Assembly: GCA_023664345.1 (NCBI GenBank)
Contig: JAMPFQ010000015.1
Location: 1-64,000 of the forward strand
Origin: Lachnospiraceae bacterium
GTDB taxonomy: Bacteria; Bacillota; Clostridia; Lachnospirales; Lachnospiraceae
DNA: 64,000 nucleotides
Direction: 5' to 3'
Shown: positions 16,138 through 25,781 of the stretch, in pieces
How the letters are laid out: each line of letters starts with the position of its first letter
How positions within the stretch are numbered: position 1 is the first letter of the stretch
Program-made: the position numbers and the translations under genes
Notes under the pieces: model-generated
Database searches by the model: none
Seen by the model: only the letters and a program-made list of their open reading frames with translations
Told to the model about the DNA's origin: nothing

Positions 16138-18438
16138 ATGGGCACCGCCGACAGTACAAATTGGATCTGGATACCTGGCTGGGAGCAGGAAGACCATACG
16201 AAAGCGTATTTGGTCTGCTTTCGGAAGAAATTCATTCTGGATGAGAGATTGCCGGAGATGAAAATACGGATATCCGCAGAGTCCCGCTATAAGCTGTATG
16301 TAAATGGGCAGCTGGCGGAGATTGGCCCCTGCAAGGGAGACCGTATGGTCTGGTATTATGATGAAATAGACATTTCCGCTTATCTGACGGAAGGACAAAA
16401 TATACTGGCGGCGGAGGTTCTGCATTATCCTGTGAACGGCTGGGGAAACCACAGCCTGATCAGGACGTTCACGCCGGGATTCTATTTGAAGGAGATCGGC
16501 GGTTCGCATGGCATGGATGCGGACGGGACATGGCGCTGCAGCGTGGTACGGGATTTTAAGATTGTTTCCGAATTTCCGTGGCACGCGCAGCTGCAGATCC
16601 TTGAAAACTGCATTGCCGATAAAAGATTGACAAACTGGAAACAAAACGATTATAAGGATGACTGCTGGGATTTCGCAAGATGTTATACGCAAGATCAGAT
16701 AAGCCTCTTAAAAAGCCCCGGCAGCCTGCATCCAAGACAAATCCCATCCATGTTGAAGGTGCAGCGGCATTTTCAGGGCGTATATGGAAGCAGCAGGCAG
16801 AAGCCCCAGGCTGGAAAATGGGACGCCATGCTCCATGGAAAGGATATGGTAAGCATTGCGCCCCATCAGCATGAAACGGTAGAGATTGATGCCGGGGAGA
16901 TGATGTGCGGATTCCTGTCCTTTCGCATGGCAGGCGGCGCTGATGCCGTCATACGGATCATGGCCTGTGAAGGCTATGTGAAAAAGCTGCTTTCTTCCCC
17001 GGGGGAATTTGCGGTCAAGGGAGACCGCACGGACTGGAAGAACGGCTATCTGCATGGCTTTACAGATACCTATCAGGCGGCGGGCAACGGGACGGAAGAG
17101 GAGCCGGAATGTTACCAGCCCTTTTGGTTTCGGACATTCCGCTTTATAAAGCTGGATATCCAGACGGCGGAGGAACCGCTTACGGTGACGGGCTTTGATT
17201 ATCTGGAAACAGGTTATCCGTTGGAGGTGCGCACGCAGGTAAGCACATCGGATCCCAGCCTGGCGGATATATGGGATATCAGTCTCCGTTCCCTGCGAAG
17301 ATGTATGCAGGAGACCTATACGGATTGTCCGTTCTATGAGCAGCTGCAGTATGCGATGGATGCGCGGAGCCAGATTTTGTACACATATGCTGTTTCAGGG
17401 GACGATCGGCTGGCGCGGCAGTGTATGGAAGATTTTCGCAGGTCACAGCGGCCGGACGGCACGCTAAATTCCTGCTATCCGGATGCAGAGCCAAACGTGA
17501 TCCCTGCTTTTGGCATCTATTATATCCTGATGGTCTATGACCATATGATGTATGTGGGCGATAAAGGGTTTCTTTGCAGGCATCTTGGCTGCATGGACAA
17601 TGTTTTGAATTTTTTTGCGGAAAATCTGGACGAGAGAGGGCTGGTGGGCTCGATCGGCGGGCAGCTGACAGACCGCGCCTATTGGTCCTTTATCGACTGG
17701 GCGCTGCCCTGGGGCAGGACCACCGGTATGCCGCCTGCGGGACTGCAGGGGCCGGTTACGATGGAAAGCTTTCTCTATATTTACGGTCTGATGCATGGGG
17801 CGGCTGTCATGGAATATCTGGGTCGCGGCGACACCGCGCGGGAATACAGAGGGCGCGCCGAGAATGTGAAAGCGGCTGTCAACACTTACTGCGTGGATCC
17901 GGAGGGCAGATATATGGACGGCCCCGGCGTGAGGGAATACAGCCAGCACTGTCAGGTATTTGCGTTTCTTACGGATGCGGTCTGCCTGGAAAAGGGACGG
18001 GAACTGCTGCTGGAGTCATTGAATGACCATCAGACCTATGCGGCCTGCACCGTTGCCATGGCGTTTTACCTGTTCCGCGCATTGGAGAAAGCAGGTCTTT
18101 ATGGGGAGACGCATCATATCTGGGATTTATGGCGGAATATGCTGGACAAACATCTGACCACCTGTGCGGAAAACGACCTTGACGAGCGCAGCGACTGCCA
18201 TGCGTGGGGTGCGCTGGCGCTCTATGAACTGCCTTCCGTTATACTTGGTGTTCGCCCGGGAGCACCCGGCTATGGCAAGATCAGGATACAGCCGACGCCG
18301 GGATATCTGGATCATGCCGAGGGGGATGTTGTGACACCGCATGGGATCGTACATGTGGAGTGGAGTAAAGACAGAGAGGGTGCAATTTCAATAGATTATC
18401 AGGCACCTGAGGGAATAACTATCGAAGCAAATACATAG
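16138..18438 (+). CDS. GH78-like (alpha-L-rhamnosidase fold) protein
   Basis: The 766-residue protein has N-terminal beta-sandwich domains (YKLYVNGQLAEIGPCKGDR resembles the GH78 N-terminal module) and an (alpha/alpha)6 barrel from about residue 380. In the barrel, YTDCPFYEQLQYAMDARSQ replaces the usual DCPQRDERLGWTGD of GH78, and RSDCHAWGALALYELP lies near the end. Alpha-rhamnosidases cleave terminal rhamnose by inversion. The altered motif makes the specificity uncertain, and a related 6-hairpin hydrolase activity is possible. The gene starts 39 bases after the GH3 gene with a GGAGA-like site. No signal peptide. Confidence 0.75.
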   Translation: MGTADSTNWIWIPGWEQEDHTKAYLVCFRKKFILDERLPEMKIRISAESRYKLYVNGQLAEIGPCKGDRMVWYYDEIDISAYLTEGQNILAAEVLHYPVNGWGNHSLIRTFTPGFYLKEIGGSHGMDADGTWRCSVVRDFKIVSEFPWHAQLQILENCIADKRLTNWKQNDYKDDCWDFARCYTQDQISLLKSPGSLHPRQIPSMLKVQRHFQGVYGSSRQKPQAGKWDAMLHGKDMVSIAPHQHETVEIDAGEMMCGFLSFRMAGGADAVIRIMACEGYVKKLLSSPGEFAVKGDRTDWKNGYLHGFTDTYQAAGNGTEEEPECYQPFWFRTFRFIKLDIQTAEEPLTVTGFDYLETGYPLEVRTQVSTSDPSLADIWDISLRSLRRCMQETYTDCPFYEQLQYAMDARSQILYTYAVSGDDRLARQCMEDFRRSQRPDGTLNSCYPDAEPNVIPAFGIYYILMVYDHMMYVGDKGFLCRHLGCMDNVLNFFAENLDERGLVGSIGGQLTDRAYWSFIDWALPWGRTTGMPPAGLQGPVTMESFLYIYGLMHGAAVMEYLGRGDTAREYRGRAENVKAAVNTYCVDPEGRYMDGPGVREYSQHCQVFAFLTDAVCLEKGRELLLESLNDHQTYAACTVAMAFYLFRALEKAGLYGETHHIWDLWRNMLDKHLTTCAENDLDERSDCHAWGALALYELPSVILGVRPGAPGYGKIRIQPTPGYLDHAEGDVVTPHGIVHVEWSKDREGAISIDYQAPEGITIEANT

Positions 18439-18454
18439 GGTAATTGTGCGGAAA

Positions 18455-18483
18455 ATTACAATTTGAGAACAAAAAATTACAAT
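18455..18483 (+). promoter_or_regulatory. ATTACAAT direct repeat, 21-bp spacing (site 1)
   Basis: Two exact copies of ATTACAAT (18,455-18,462 and 18,476-18,483) are 21 bases apart, two helical turns, upstream of the acyltransferase gene. Similar pairs occur at 20,633 and 29,315. The second copy also reads as a possible -10 box (TACAAT). The spacing suits an AraC-type activator such as the product of the gene at 28,077-29,264; that link is inference. Confidence 0.4.
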
Positions 18484-18546
18484 ATTTATTATCTGCTTTG
18501 GGATATGATGAAAGTACGAAAGACAAATGAAACGGAGGAAAACGGA

Positions 18547-19596
18547 ATGAAAAGCAGAAATAATATTGTTGAATTGATGAGGTTTCTTTTTTCGATATTA
18601 GTGGTTGGGTACCATGTGCAGATGTCAATGAATTATTCTGAAATAAACTTTTTTGAAAATGGGGCAGTGGCAGTTGAATTTTTCTTTTTGATTTCCGGGT
18701 ATTTTATGGCTCGTTCGATCGAAAGATTAACTCCTGATGAAAATGTAAAGATTGGAAAATCCACTTTGCGCTTTATGGCTAAGAAGGTTAAGGGGATTCT
18801 GCCAATACATATTACAGCCAATATCGTTATGCTGTTTCTTATTCTGATATTTGAAACTTCCGCATTTTCCTCAAAACTTATAAAAGGGATGCCCGGTTTG
18901 TTTTTCTTGCAGATAGCGCCGCTTTGGAATGAATCATTCAATGAAGCGTTAATTGTTCCGGAATGGTATTTGTCTGCTATGCTTTTGAGTATGGTCATAA
19001 TATTTCCGGTAGTATTATTCTTGAGAAGAAGATTTAAGGCTGTGCCTGCGTCTTTTGGCGCGTTGGGTGTTATTGGGGGCTTTTTTCTGATAGTCGGCGT
19101 AATATTGAAGGGGCATATTCAACAAAATTATATTTATGCAGTGAGAGCGGCTGCAGAACTGATTCTTGGTATGCTCACTTATTATCTTTCTGTTGTTGTT
19201 TCAAAGCATGAATATAGAAAAGCGGGCTTAAAAGGCTTAAAAATTGCAGAATTGACGGGATATTTTCTTCCGGTCATTCTTGGACTGCTTCCTGTTAGCG
19301 TATCCTTACAGCCGTTATGCATGATCGTGACTGTGGTTGGGACATTCATAGCGATTACGGTTACGTTTTCGGCAAAAGGCATGCAGATAACCAATGATAA
19401 GGTAAATAGTGTTTTTGGCTATCTGGGAACGATTTCATTGCCAATCTATTTAATCCATCCGGTTATGCTTACGTTGACAGATTATATAGCGCCAGGTATG
19501 CCATTGGGAGTAAAAATGATGACCGTATTTTTGGCTACAATTTTGTTGTCAATTGCTTATCAATTTGCGGTCAAAAATAGAAAAGTTAAAGGGTAA
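18547..19596 (+). CDS. Membrane acyltransferase, Acyl_transf_3 family
   Basis: The 349-residue integral membrane protein has about ten hydrophobic helices. The N-terminus contains ELMRFLFSILVVGYH, where the histidine matches the family's catalytic histidine, followed by VEFFFLISGYFMARS. Such proteins transfer acetyl or other acyl groups onto sugars of surface glycans or small molecules. GGAGG at 18,534-18,538 is 8 bases before ATG 18,547. Its base composition is clearly more AT-rich than the glycosidase genes around it, which suggests a separate origin. In this cluster it might modify a glycan, but the acceptor is unknown. Confidence 0.85.
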   Translation: MKSRNNIVELMRFLFSILVVGYHVQMSMNYSEINFFENGAVAVEFFFLISGYFMARSIERLTPDENVKIGKSTLRFMAKKVKGILPIHITANIVMLFLILIFETSAFSSKLIKGMPGLFFLQIAPLWNESFNEALIVPEWYLSAMLLSMVIIFPVVLFLRRRFKAVPASFGALGVIGGFFLIVGVILKGHIQQNYIYAVRAAAELILGMLTYYLSVVVSKHEYRKAGLKGLKIAELTGYFLPVILGLLPVSVSLQPLCMIVTVVGTFIAITVTFSAKGMQITNDKVNSVFGYLGTISLPIYLIHPVMLTLTDYIAPGMPLGVKMMTVFLATILLSIAYQFAVKNRKVKG

Positions 19597-19640
19597 CAGT
19601 TCAGACAGGACAGGGAACTGTTATGTAAAAGGAACATTTC

Positions 19641-20546
19641 ATGGAGCGATTCAACATACCAAATGTGAAAAAGAAGAGAGTGATCATAGACAGCGATGCC
19701 AAAAATGAGGCGGATGACCAGTTTGCGATCGTACAGGCATTGTTATCCGAGGGATTTGATCTGCGGGGATTGATCGCGGCACATTTCGGCGGGGAAAATT
19801 CCCGTCAGACAATGCAGGAAAGCTATGATGAGATAATGCTTTTGCTCGAACTGATGGGAATGAAAGGCAGGGTAAGAGTGGAAAAAGGTGCGCCTGCAGC
19901 GATGCCGGATGAACATACGCCCATAAGATCCCCGGGGGCGGAACTGATCATAGAAGAAGCAATGAGGGAAGATGCCAGGCCGTTATATATTGCCTTTATC
20001 GGGGCGATAACAGATATGGCATCCGCTTTACTGCTGGAACCGGAGATCGCAAAAAGAAATATCACAGTGATATGGATAGGCGGCGCTGCCTGGCCCGCGG
20101 GCGGATGGGAGTATAATCTGAAGAATGATGTAAACGCCGCCAATGTTATTTTTAAATCGTCATTGGAGTTATGGCAGATTCCAAGTAACGTATATAACAG
20201 AATGCCGGTAAGTTATGCGGAACTGTGGGACAGGGTACGCCCGAATGGAAAGATCGGAAAGTATCTGGCGGAGAATGTCGTCCGTTTTAATGACCAATGG
20301 ACATCGGGACCGGCAGAGTACAGGGTTCTTGGGGATTCCCCGGCAGTCGGTGTGATCATATATGAAGACTGCGGTGAATGGGAGCAGCGTCCGGCTCCGG
20401 AAGTTGACCGGGATATGAAATATCATCATACCGGGAAGCACCGTCCGATCAGGGTCTGTAAAAATATAGACGCGAGGTTTATATTGGAGGATTTATACGC
20501 AAAATTAAAGTTGTTTAGTCAGGACAGTTGTGAAAGTAACGTGTAA
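19641..20546 (+). CDS. Inosine/uridine-preferring nucleoside hydrolase-family protein
   Basis: The 301-residue protein has the N-terminal calcium-binding aspartate cluster characteristic of the family: VIIDSDAKNEADDQFAI near residues 15-31. Further on, IAFIGAITDMASALLLEP and ITVIWIGGAAWP match the conserved core, and NLKNDVNAANVIF supplies the later metal and substrate residues. Classical members hydrolyse the N-glycosidic bond of ribonucleosides. Location among glycosidases and under a shared upstream motif suggests the substrate may be another glycoside, but nothing in the sequence proves this. No signal peptide; cytoplasmic. Confidence 0.82.
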   Translation: MERFNIPNVKKKRVIIDSDAKNEADDQFAIVQALLSEGFDLRGLIAAHFGGENSRQTMQESYDEIMLLLELMGMKGRVRVEKGAPAAMPDEHTPIRSPGAELIIEEAMREDARPLYIAFIGAITDMASALLLEPEIAKRNITVIWIGGAAWPAGGWEYNLKNDVNAANVIFKSSLELWQIPSNVYNRMPVSYAELWDRVRPNGKIGKYLAENVVRFNDQWTSGPAEYRVLGDSPAVGVIIYEDCGEWEQRPAPEVDRDMKYHHTGKHRPIRVCKNIDARFILEDLYAKLKLFSQDSCESNV

Positions 20547-20571
20547 GGTATTTCAGATGAGATAATGAGAG

Positions 20572-20614
20572 AGCGGCATACTAAGCTGGAAGCTTGGCTG
20601 TCGTTCCTTTTTTT
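20572..20614 (+). terminator. Probable terminator after the nucleoside hydrolase gene
   Basis: An imperfect hairpin centred on AAGCT-GGA-AGCTT with flanking CGGCA/TGTCG pairing is followed by seven T residues at 20,608-20,614. Confidence 0.55.
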
Positions 20615-20632
20615 GAGAAAAAAGAATCCGTA

Positions 20633-20661
20633 ATTTGCAATAGAAAACAGTAATTTACAAT
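20633..20661 (+). promoter_or_regulatory. ATTTGCAAT/ATTTACAAT direct repeat (site 2)
   Basis: ATTTGCAAT (20,633-20,641) and ATTTACAAT (20,653-20,661) are 20 bases apart, ahead of the second GH3 gene. The arrangement copies the pairs at 18,455 and 29,315, and the downstream copy may double as a -10 box (TACAAT). Confidence 0.4.
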
Positions 20662-20746
20662 AAAGATGCGCCAAGGCATGATAAGCTGATTGAAAACAAT
20701 ATCTATATTCGAATGGTAAGACAGGAAAGCCGGAGGATTTTGATTT

Positions 20747-23164
20747 ATGAGCAGAGATTATATGGATACGGGATTAGAGCCTGGAGAGCGTGCAAAGCTG
20801 CTTCTTGCCAAACTCAGCCTTGAGGAGAAAATGGCGCAGGTCAACACTGTATTCCCTTTTGATGCATTCTACATGGATTTTGAGTATATTTCCAGCCAGA
20901 CCCCTCACGGGATTGGCGAGGTCAGCACGCTGGAGATGCGCAGGATGGAAACGTTGGAAGAAGCGGCGCAGTGGCAGAGGAGAGTTCAGAAGATCGTGAT
21001 GGAGAACAGCCCCCATCGGATTCCGGCAATCTTCCATATGGAAGGATTGTGCGGGGCGTTTATACAGGATACCACCAGCTTCCCGGCGGGGATCGGGCGG
21101 GGCTCCGGCTTTGACCCGGAGTTGGAAGAGAAGATCGCGGAGGTCGTGAGCAGACAGGAAGCCGCCTGTGGCATTACCCATGTGCTGGCCCCGGTGCTTG
21201 ACATTTCAAGGGATTCCCGCATGGGACGGCAGGGTGAAACTTATGGGGAGGATCCGGCGCTTGCCTCGGCGCTGGGTGCGGCTTATACGAGGGGCATCCA
21301 GAAAGCGGAGACAGCGGGCAGAAAAACGGAGAGCGTGGCCAAGCATTTCCTGGCGTTCCACAATTCCCAGGGCGGCATCCATGGAACACATTCCGATACG
21401 CCACCCCGCCTTTTGCAGGAGATTTACGGGAAGCCTTTCCAGGCGGCGATCGCAGAGTCCGGCCTGAAGGGGGTTATGCCTTGCTATTGTTCCGTCAATG
21501 GGGAACCGCTTTCCGCGTCCCACGGGTTATTGACGGAACTTTTGCGGGAGGATATGGGATTCGACGGCTTATGTGTCAGCGATTACGGCGGGATAGGCGG
21601 CGTGCATAGTGTCCAGCATATCGGGGAAACGGCAGGGGAAGCGGGGCTTCTGTGCATGGAAGCCGGAATGGATATCGAGATGCCCAGTACCACAGGATAC
21701 GGGGATGAACTGAAAGAGATGTTTGAGAGCAGCAGGGCGGATATGGCGATTCTTGACAGGGCAGTCCTGCGCGTGCTTACCGCGAAATTCCGCATGGGTC
21801 TTTTTGAAAATCCCTATGCCCTTGAGGGGGAAAAACTGCGGGAGACGGTGTGCGGCAGGGAAGATCGGGCGCTTTCCCTGCGCTCGGCAAGGGAATCCCT
21901 GGTGCTTCTGAAGAATGAGGGCGCGCTTCCAATCAGACAGGGGATAAAAAAGATTGCCCTGATCGGCCCCCATGCAGACTGTGCAAGAAAGCTGTTCGGC
22001 GGCTATACCCATATGTGCATGATGGAATCCACCTATGCGGTTGCCAATTCCATAGCCGGTGTCAGCGGCGGTGTGAATGCGGAGGGAAAAGAGATCGTCA
22101 CAATCCCGGGCACAAATATCCAGTCGGACGAGACGGAAGAATTTGATATGATTCTGCGCCGCCAGAAGCCGGAATGCAGAAGCCTTCTGGAAGAAATGAG
22201 AAGCCGGATGCCGGGAACAGAGATCATTTATGCCTACGGCTATCCTATTGCGGGTGCGGACGAATCGCATTTTGAGGAAGCATTGCAGGCGGTGAAAGAG
22301 GCGGATCTGGCCATCCTGACGCTGGGCGGGAAACACGGGACCTGCTCCATGGCTTCCATGGGGGAGGGCGTGGACGCATCGAACATCAATCTTGCGCCCT
22401 GCCAGGATGCCTTTATCAGAAAAGCGGCAGGTTTAGGGAAACCGCTGGTGGGAGTGCACTTCGATGGGAGACCGATATCCAGTGATGCGGCGGACGAGCA
22501 TCTGGATGCCATACTGGAGGCATGGAGTCCGGCGGAGACAGGAGCGGAGGCGGTTGTGGATGCCCTGCTGGGAGAATATGATCCGGGCGGTAAGTTACCG
22601 GTATCCGTTGCCTATCATGCGGGGCAGATTCCGATTTATTATAATCACCCCAACGGTTCCGCATGGCATCAGGGGGATAGTATCGGATTTGTGAATTATG
22701 TGGATCTGCCCCACACGCCCAGATATTGCTTTGGACACGGCCTGTCTTACACGGACTTTGTCTATTCTGACCTGAAAATTTCGGAACAGGAGATCGGGCC
22801 GGACGCAAAAGTACGGATCGAGGCGGTGATCGCCAATATCGGAGAACGAAAAGGGGAAGAAGTTGTCCAACTCTATCTGAGGGACAGGTTCGCCAGCATG
22901 ACGAGGCCGGTAAAGGAACTGGCAGGCTTTCAGAGAATATCCCTGGAGCCGGGTGAGAGGAAGAAAGTCATTTTCCAGGTGGCTGCCAGTCAGACGGCAT
23001 TCCTTGACAAGGATATGCGCTGGCGCATTGAGAAAGGAACGATCGATGTGGAGATTGGAAGTTCTTCGGAAGATATCCGCCTGACGGGAGAGTACCGGAT
23101 CAAAGAGACAGGATGGATCTTGGGCAGGGACAGAGCGTTTTATGCGGCTGTATCCGTAGAATGA
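20747..23164 (+). CDS. Glycoside hydrolase family 3, beta-xylosidase/glucosidase-like
   Basis: The 805-residue enzyme has canonical GH3 domain order. The N-terminal barrel shows IPAIFHMEGLCGAF, APVLDISRDSRMGRQGETYG and ESVAKHFLAFHNSQGG, and the nucleophile is Asp279 in CVSDYGGI. The alpha/beta domain contains TLGGKHGTCSMASMGEG, where the acid/base is expected, and an Fn3 domain ends the protein. It has more of the xylosidase-like loop content than the GH3 at 13.8 kb. CGGAGGATTTTG precedes the ATG. No signal peptide is present. The next GH3 gene starts 19 bases downstream, so the two are probably one transcript. Confidence 0.92.
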   Translation: MSRDYMDTGLEPGERAKLLLAKLSLEEKMAQVNTVFPFDAFYMDFEYISSQTPHGIGEVSTLEMRRMETLEEAAQWQRRVQKIVMENSPHRIPAIFHMEGLCGAFIQDTTSFPAGIGRGSGFDPELEEKIAEVVSRQEAACGITHVLAPVLDISRDSRMGRQGETYGEDPALASALGAAYTRGIQKAETAGRKTESVAKHFLAFHNSQGGIHGTHSDTPPRLLQEIYGKPFQAAIAESGLKGVMPCYCSVNGEPLSASHGLLTELLREDMGFDGLCVSDYGGIGGVHSVQHIGETAGEAGLLCMEAGMDIEMPSTTGYGDELKEMFESSRADMAILDRAVLRVLTAKFRMGLFENPYALEGEKLRETVCGREDRALSLRSARESLVLLKNEGALPIRQGIKKIALIGPHADCARKLFGGYTHMCMMESTYAVANSIAGVSGGVNAEGKEIVTIPGTNIQSDETEEFDMILRRQKPECRSLLEEMRSRMPGTEIIYAYGYPIAGADESHFEEALQAVKEADLAILTLGGKHGTCSMASMGEGVDASNINLAPCQDAFIRKAAGLGKPLVGVHFDGRPISSDAADEHLDAILEAWSPAETGAEAVVDALLGEYDPGGKLPVSVAYHAGQIPIYYNHPNGSAWHQGDSIGFVNYVDLPHTPRYCFGHGLSYTDFVYSDLKISEQEIGPDAKVRIEAVIANIGERKGEEVVQLYLRDRFASMTRPVKELAGFQRISLEPGERKKVIFQVAASQTAFLDKDMRWRIEKGTIDVEIGSSSEDIRLTGEYRIKETGWILGRDRAFYAAVSVE

Positions 23165-23183
23165 TCAGCGGAAGGGAAGAAAA

Positions 23184-25622
23184 ATGGAACCGATAGAAAT
23201 CGCAGAAAAGATTGCGGAAGAATCCATTGTGTTGTTAAAAAATGAGGAACGGACGCTGCCCTTTTTGAAGGGACAGCGTATCGCCTTTTTCGGAAGAAGC
23301 CAGATAGACACCATTTATTCCGGCAACGGTTCCGGTGCGGCGCATGGGGCAAAGGGGAAAAATATCCTGGAGGAATGTGAAAAAAAGGGAATCCATGCGG
23401 AGCCGGATCTGAAAGCATATTACCGGACAAAAATCGGGGAAGAAGCGCGGGAGAAAAAAGATGATTTCGACTGGTCTAAGCTGGGAGAAGCGGTAAACAG
23501 CGGCATCATGTACGAAATATTCGGCAGATATCATGCGCCACTCGCAGAATATGAGATACCTGAAGATCTGCTCACGCAGGCGGGCGCATTTACGGATACC
23601 GCGCTGCTCGTGCTCGGAAGAAATTCAGGCGGGGAAGAATGCGACCGTCATCTGGACGAAGACTATTATCTTACTGATTCGGAAAAGAGGCTTGTAGGGC
23701 AGGTATGCCGCAGATTTTCCAAAGTCGTTCTTATTTTAAATATAAACGGGCTGATCGATCTGGCGTGGGTGGAAAAGTATGAGAGCATCAAAAGTATTCT
23801 TTTTATCGGTATTCCGGGGGAAGAAGGAGCAAGGGCGCTTGCGGGAATCCTTACCGGAGCGGTAAATCCCTCCGGGAAGCTTGCCGTGACGATCGCGAAA
23901 CAATATGAGGACTATCCTTCGGCGGCACATTTTTCCTGGGACAAGGAGCATTCGGAGAAAATACTCACTTATGAAAGTTATGGACTGAGTGCGACGGACA
24001 ATGGAAGCAATGGCTATGAGAAGAGTCCGGTTACGGTATATTGGGAGGACATTTTTGCCGGATACCGCTATTTTGATACGTTTGGAAAAGAACCGTTATT
24101 CCCTTTCGGATATGGCCTGTCCTATTCCGAATTTGAGATAAAGCCGATCGATGCAGGGAAAGAAACGGATGGAATCCGGGTGGCGGCATCCGTCAAAAAT
24201 GTCGGGCATGTGCCGGGAAAAGAAACCTTGCAATTATATCTTCATACAAAAGACACGGCAATCATCCATGCCAGGCAGGAATTGAAAGGGTTTGGGAAGA
24301 CAAAGCTTCTTGCCCCGCAGGAAGAGGATACCATTGTCCTGACAGTGCCTTTCCGGGAGTTTGCGCATTATAGCGAGGCGATGGCGGCCTATGTGATCGA
24401 AAAGGGCATCTATGAATTGTACCTGGGCAACAGTTCAGAGAATACGGCGCCTGTCGTCCGTGTGACGGCAAAGGAAGATGTCCTGGTGGAGCAGTGCAAG
24501 AACTGCCTTGGTCTTAGTCCGTGCAATGCGGGGAAAATCGATTTTTTAACAGCAGAAAAAAGCATAGGGAAGGATGCGCAAAATTGCAGTTTGTGTAAGT
24601 GGGAACTCGTACTGGGCAGGGAAGATGTAAGGAAGCCTGATCCTGAAGATCGCGTTGAACCTGAGAGGACAGAAGATGATAAAGTAAGCAGGCTGTCCAT
24701 GGAGCAGCTTGCCGCCATGTGCGTGGGCTATGGGCCGGGAACTCCTTTTTCCGCGTTTGGTGATGGAAGCGCTCCGGAAACGATTTTTGACGAGGACGGA
24801 GAACCGGTGACGACCAACAGCCATCCGGCGGGGACGAACGGTTATGTCTCACCGGCAATCTTAAAGGAAGATATCCGGTCGGTGTTTTATAAGGATGGTC
24901 CCGCGGGTATCGGTGAGACGGCGTGGCCCACGGAAATGTTGATCGCCTGTGCGTTTGATAAGGAACTGTGGTACAGGTTCGGCAACGCGGTGGGAGAAGA
25001 ATGTGAGAGGCAGCAGGTGGATGTCTGGCTTGCTCCGGCGGTGAACCTGCACAGAAATCCCCTGGGCGGGAGAAGCTTTGAGTATTTTTCGGAGGATCCT
25101 TATCTGACAGGAATCTGTGCCTGTGAGATCGCGAAAGGGGTGCAGGAGAATCATCCGGTGCTGGTCTGCCCGAAGCATTTCGCGGTGAACGAGCAGGAAA
25201 CCTACAGGCGCGGCAGCGCAAAGAAAAACTATGATGCCGTGGATTCCATCATACAGGAAAGGGCAGTGAGGGAACTTTATCTGAAACCTTTTGAGATGCT
25301 GGTAAAAAATGCGGATATTGCCTGCATCATGACTTCTTTTAACAAAATAAACGGCATCTTCACAGGTGGAAATCAGGAACTCTGCACCCGGATTCTGCGG
25401 GGCGAGTGGGGCTTTGAGGGCGTGGTCGTTACCGATTGGGGCGATATGGATGTGGCGGTGGACGGCGCGGATGCCGTGGCGGCGGGCAACGATATTGTGA
25501 TGCCGGGCGGACCGCCTGTGATCGCGCAGATCAGGAAAGGACTTGAGGAGGGAAGAGTCACAAGGGACGATATGGAGAGGGCAGTGAGGAATCTGCTGAA
25601 AATGTCGGCCAGGATAGTGTGA
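23184..25622 (+). CDS. GH3 beta-glucosidase with permuted domain order
   Basis: The 812-residue protein has the GH3 parts in reversed order. It opens with the C-terminal alpha/beta domain (EESIVLLKNEERTLPF at residue 13 is normally near residue 400), continues with the Fn3 domain (about 310-420) and a linker, and ends with the (beta/alpha)8 barrel. In the barrel, KDGPAGIGETAWPTEM, NLHRNPLGGRSFEYFSEDP and CPKHFAVNEQE are present and the nucleophile is Asp751 in VVVTDWGD. This permuted order is known from Butyrivibrio and Ruminococcus beta-glucosidases. The stop codon lies inside repeat C1. Cytoplasmic. Confidence 0.92.
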   Translation: MEPIEIAEKIAEESIVLLKNEERTLPFLKGQRIAFFGRSQIDTIYSGNGSGAAHGAKGKNILEECEKKGIHAEPDLKAYYRTKIGEEAREKKDDFDWSKLGEAVNSGIMYEIFGRYHAPLAEYEIPEDLLTQAGAFTDTALLVLGRNSGGEECDRHLDEDYYLTDSEKRLVGQVCRRFSKVVLILNINGLIDLAWVEKYESIKSILFIGIPGEEGARALAGILTGAVNPSGKLAVTIAKQYEDYPSAAHFSWDKEHSEKILTYESYGLSATDNGSNGYEKSPVTVYWEDIFAGYRYFDTFGKEPLFPFGYGLSYSEFEIKPIDAGKETDGIRVAASVKNVGHVPGKETLQLYLHTKDTAIIHARQELKGFGKTKLLAPQEEDTIVLTVPFREFAHYSEAMAAYVIEKGIYELYLGNSSENTAPVVRVTAKEDVLVEQCKNCLGLSPCNAGKIDFLTAEKSIGKDAQNCSLCKWELVLGREDVRKPDPEDRVEPERTEDDKVSRLSMEQLAAMCVGYGPGTPFSAFGDGSAPETIFDEDGEPVTTNSHPAGTNGYVSPAILKEDIRSVFYKDGPAGIGETAWPTEMLIACAFDKELWYRFGNAVGEECERQQVDVWLAPAVNLHRNPLGGRSFEYFSEDPYLTGICACEIAKGVQENHPVLVCPKHFAVNEQETYRRGSAKKNYDAVDSIIQERAVRELYLKPFEMLVKNADIACIMTSFNKINGIFTGGNQELCTRILRGEWGFEGVVVTDWGDMDVAVDGADAVAAGNDIVMPGGPPVIAQIRKGLEEGRVTRDDMERAVRNLLKMSARIV

Positions 25623-25740
25623 GAAGAATTTCTAATGCTCATGCCAGAGGGCATTTCGCAAAGAAATTCTAAATCTCACACGGAAGAACGCAAGAGCAGC
25701 GTTCTTCTCATTGATTGTTTGTGCTGCCAGAGGCGGCATG
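25617..25740 (+). repeat. Structured repeat family C, copy 1
   Basis: Three consecutive hairpins are present. Hairpin 1 pairs GTGTGAGA (25,617-25,624) with TCTCACAC (25,674-25,681) and GAATTTCT with AGAAATTC, capped by ATGCC/GGCAT. Hairpin 2 pairs GAAGAACGC (25,683-25,691) with GCGTTCTTC (25,699-25,707). Hairpin 3 pairs TGCTGCC with GGCGGCA (25,722-25,738). A second copy at 53,531 keeps every helix with different bases in the caps. It covers the stop codon of the GH3 gene and leads into the GH94 gene. Confidence 0.75.
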
Positions 25741-25781
25741 ACTGGAAGAGTGCAAAGATGATTGTCGGGAGGTATGTTTTT

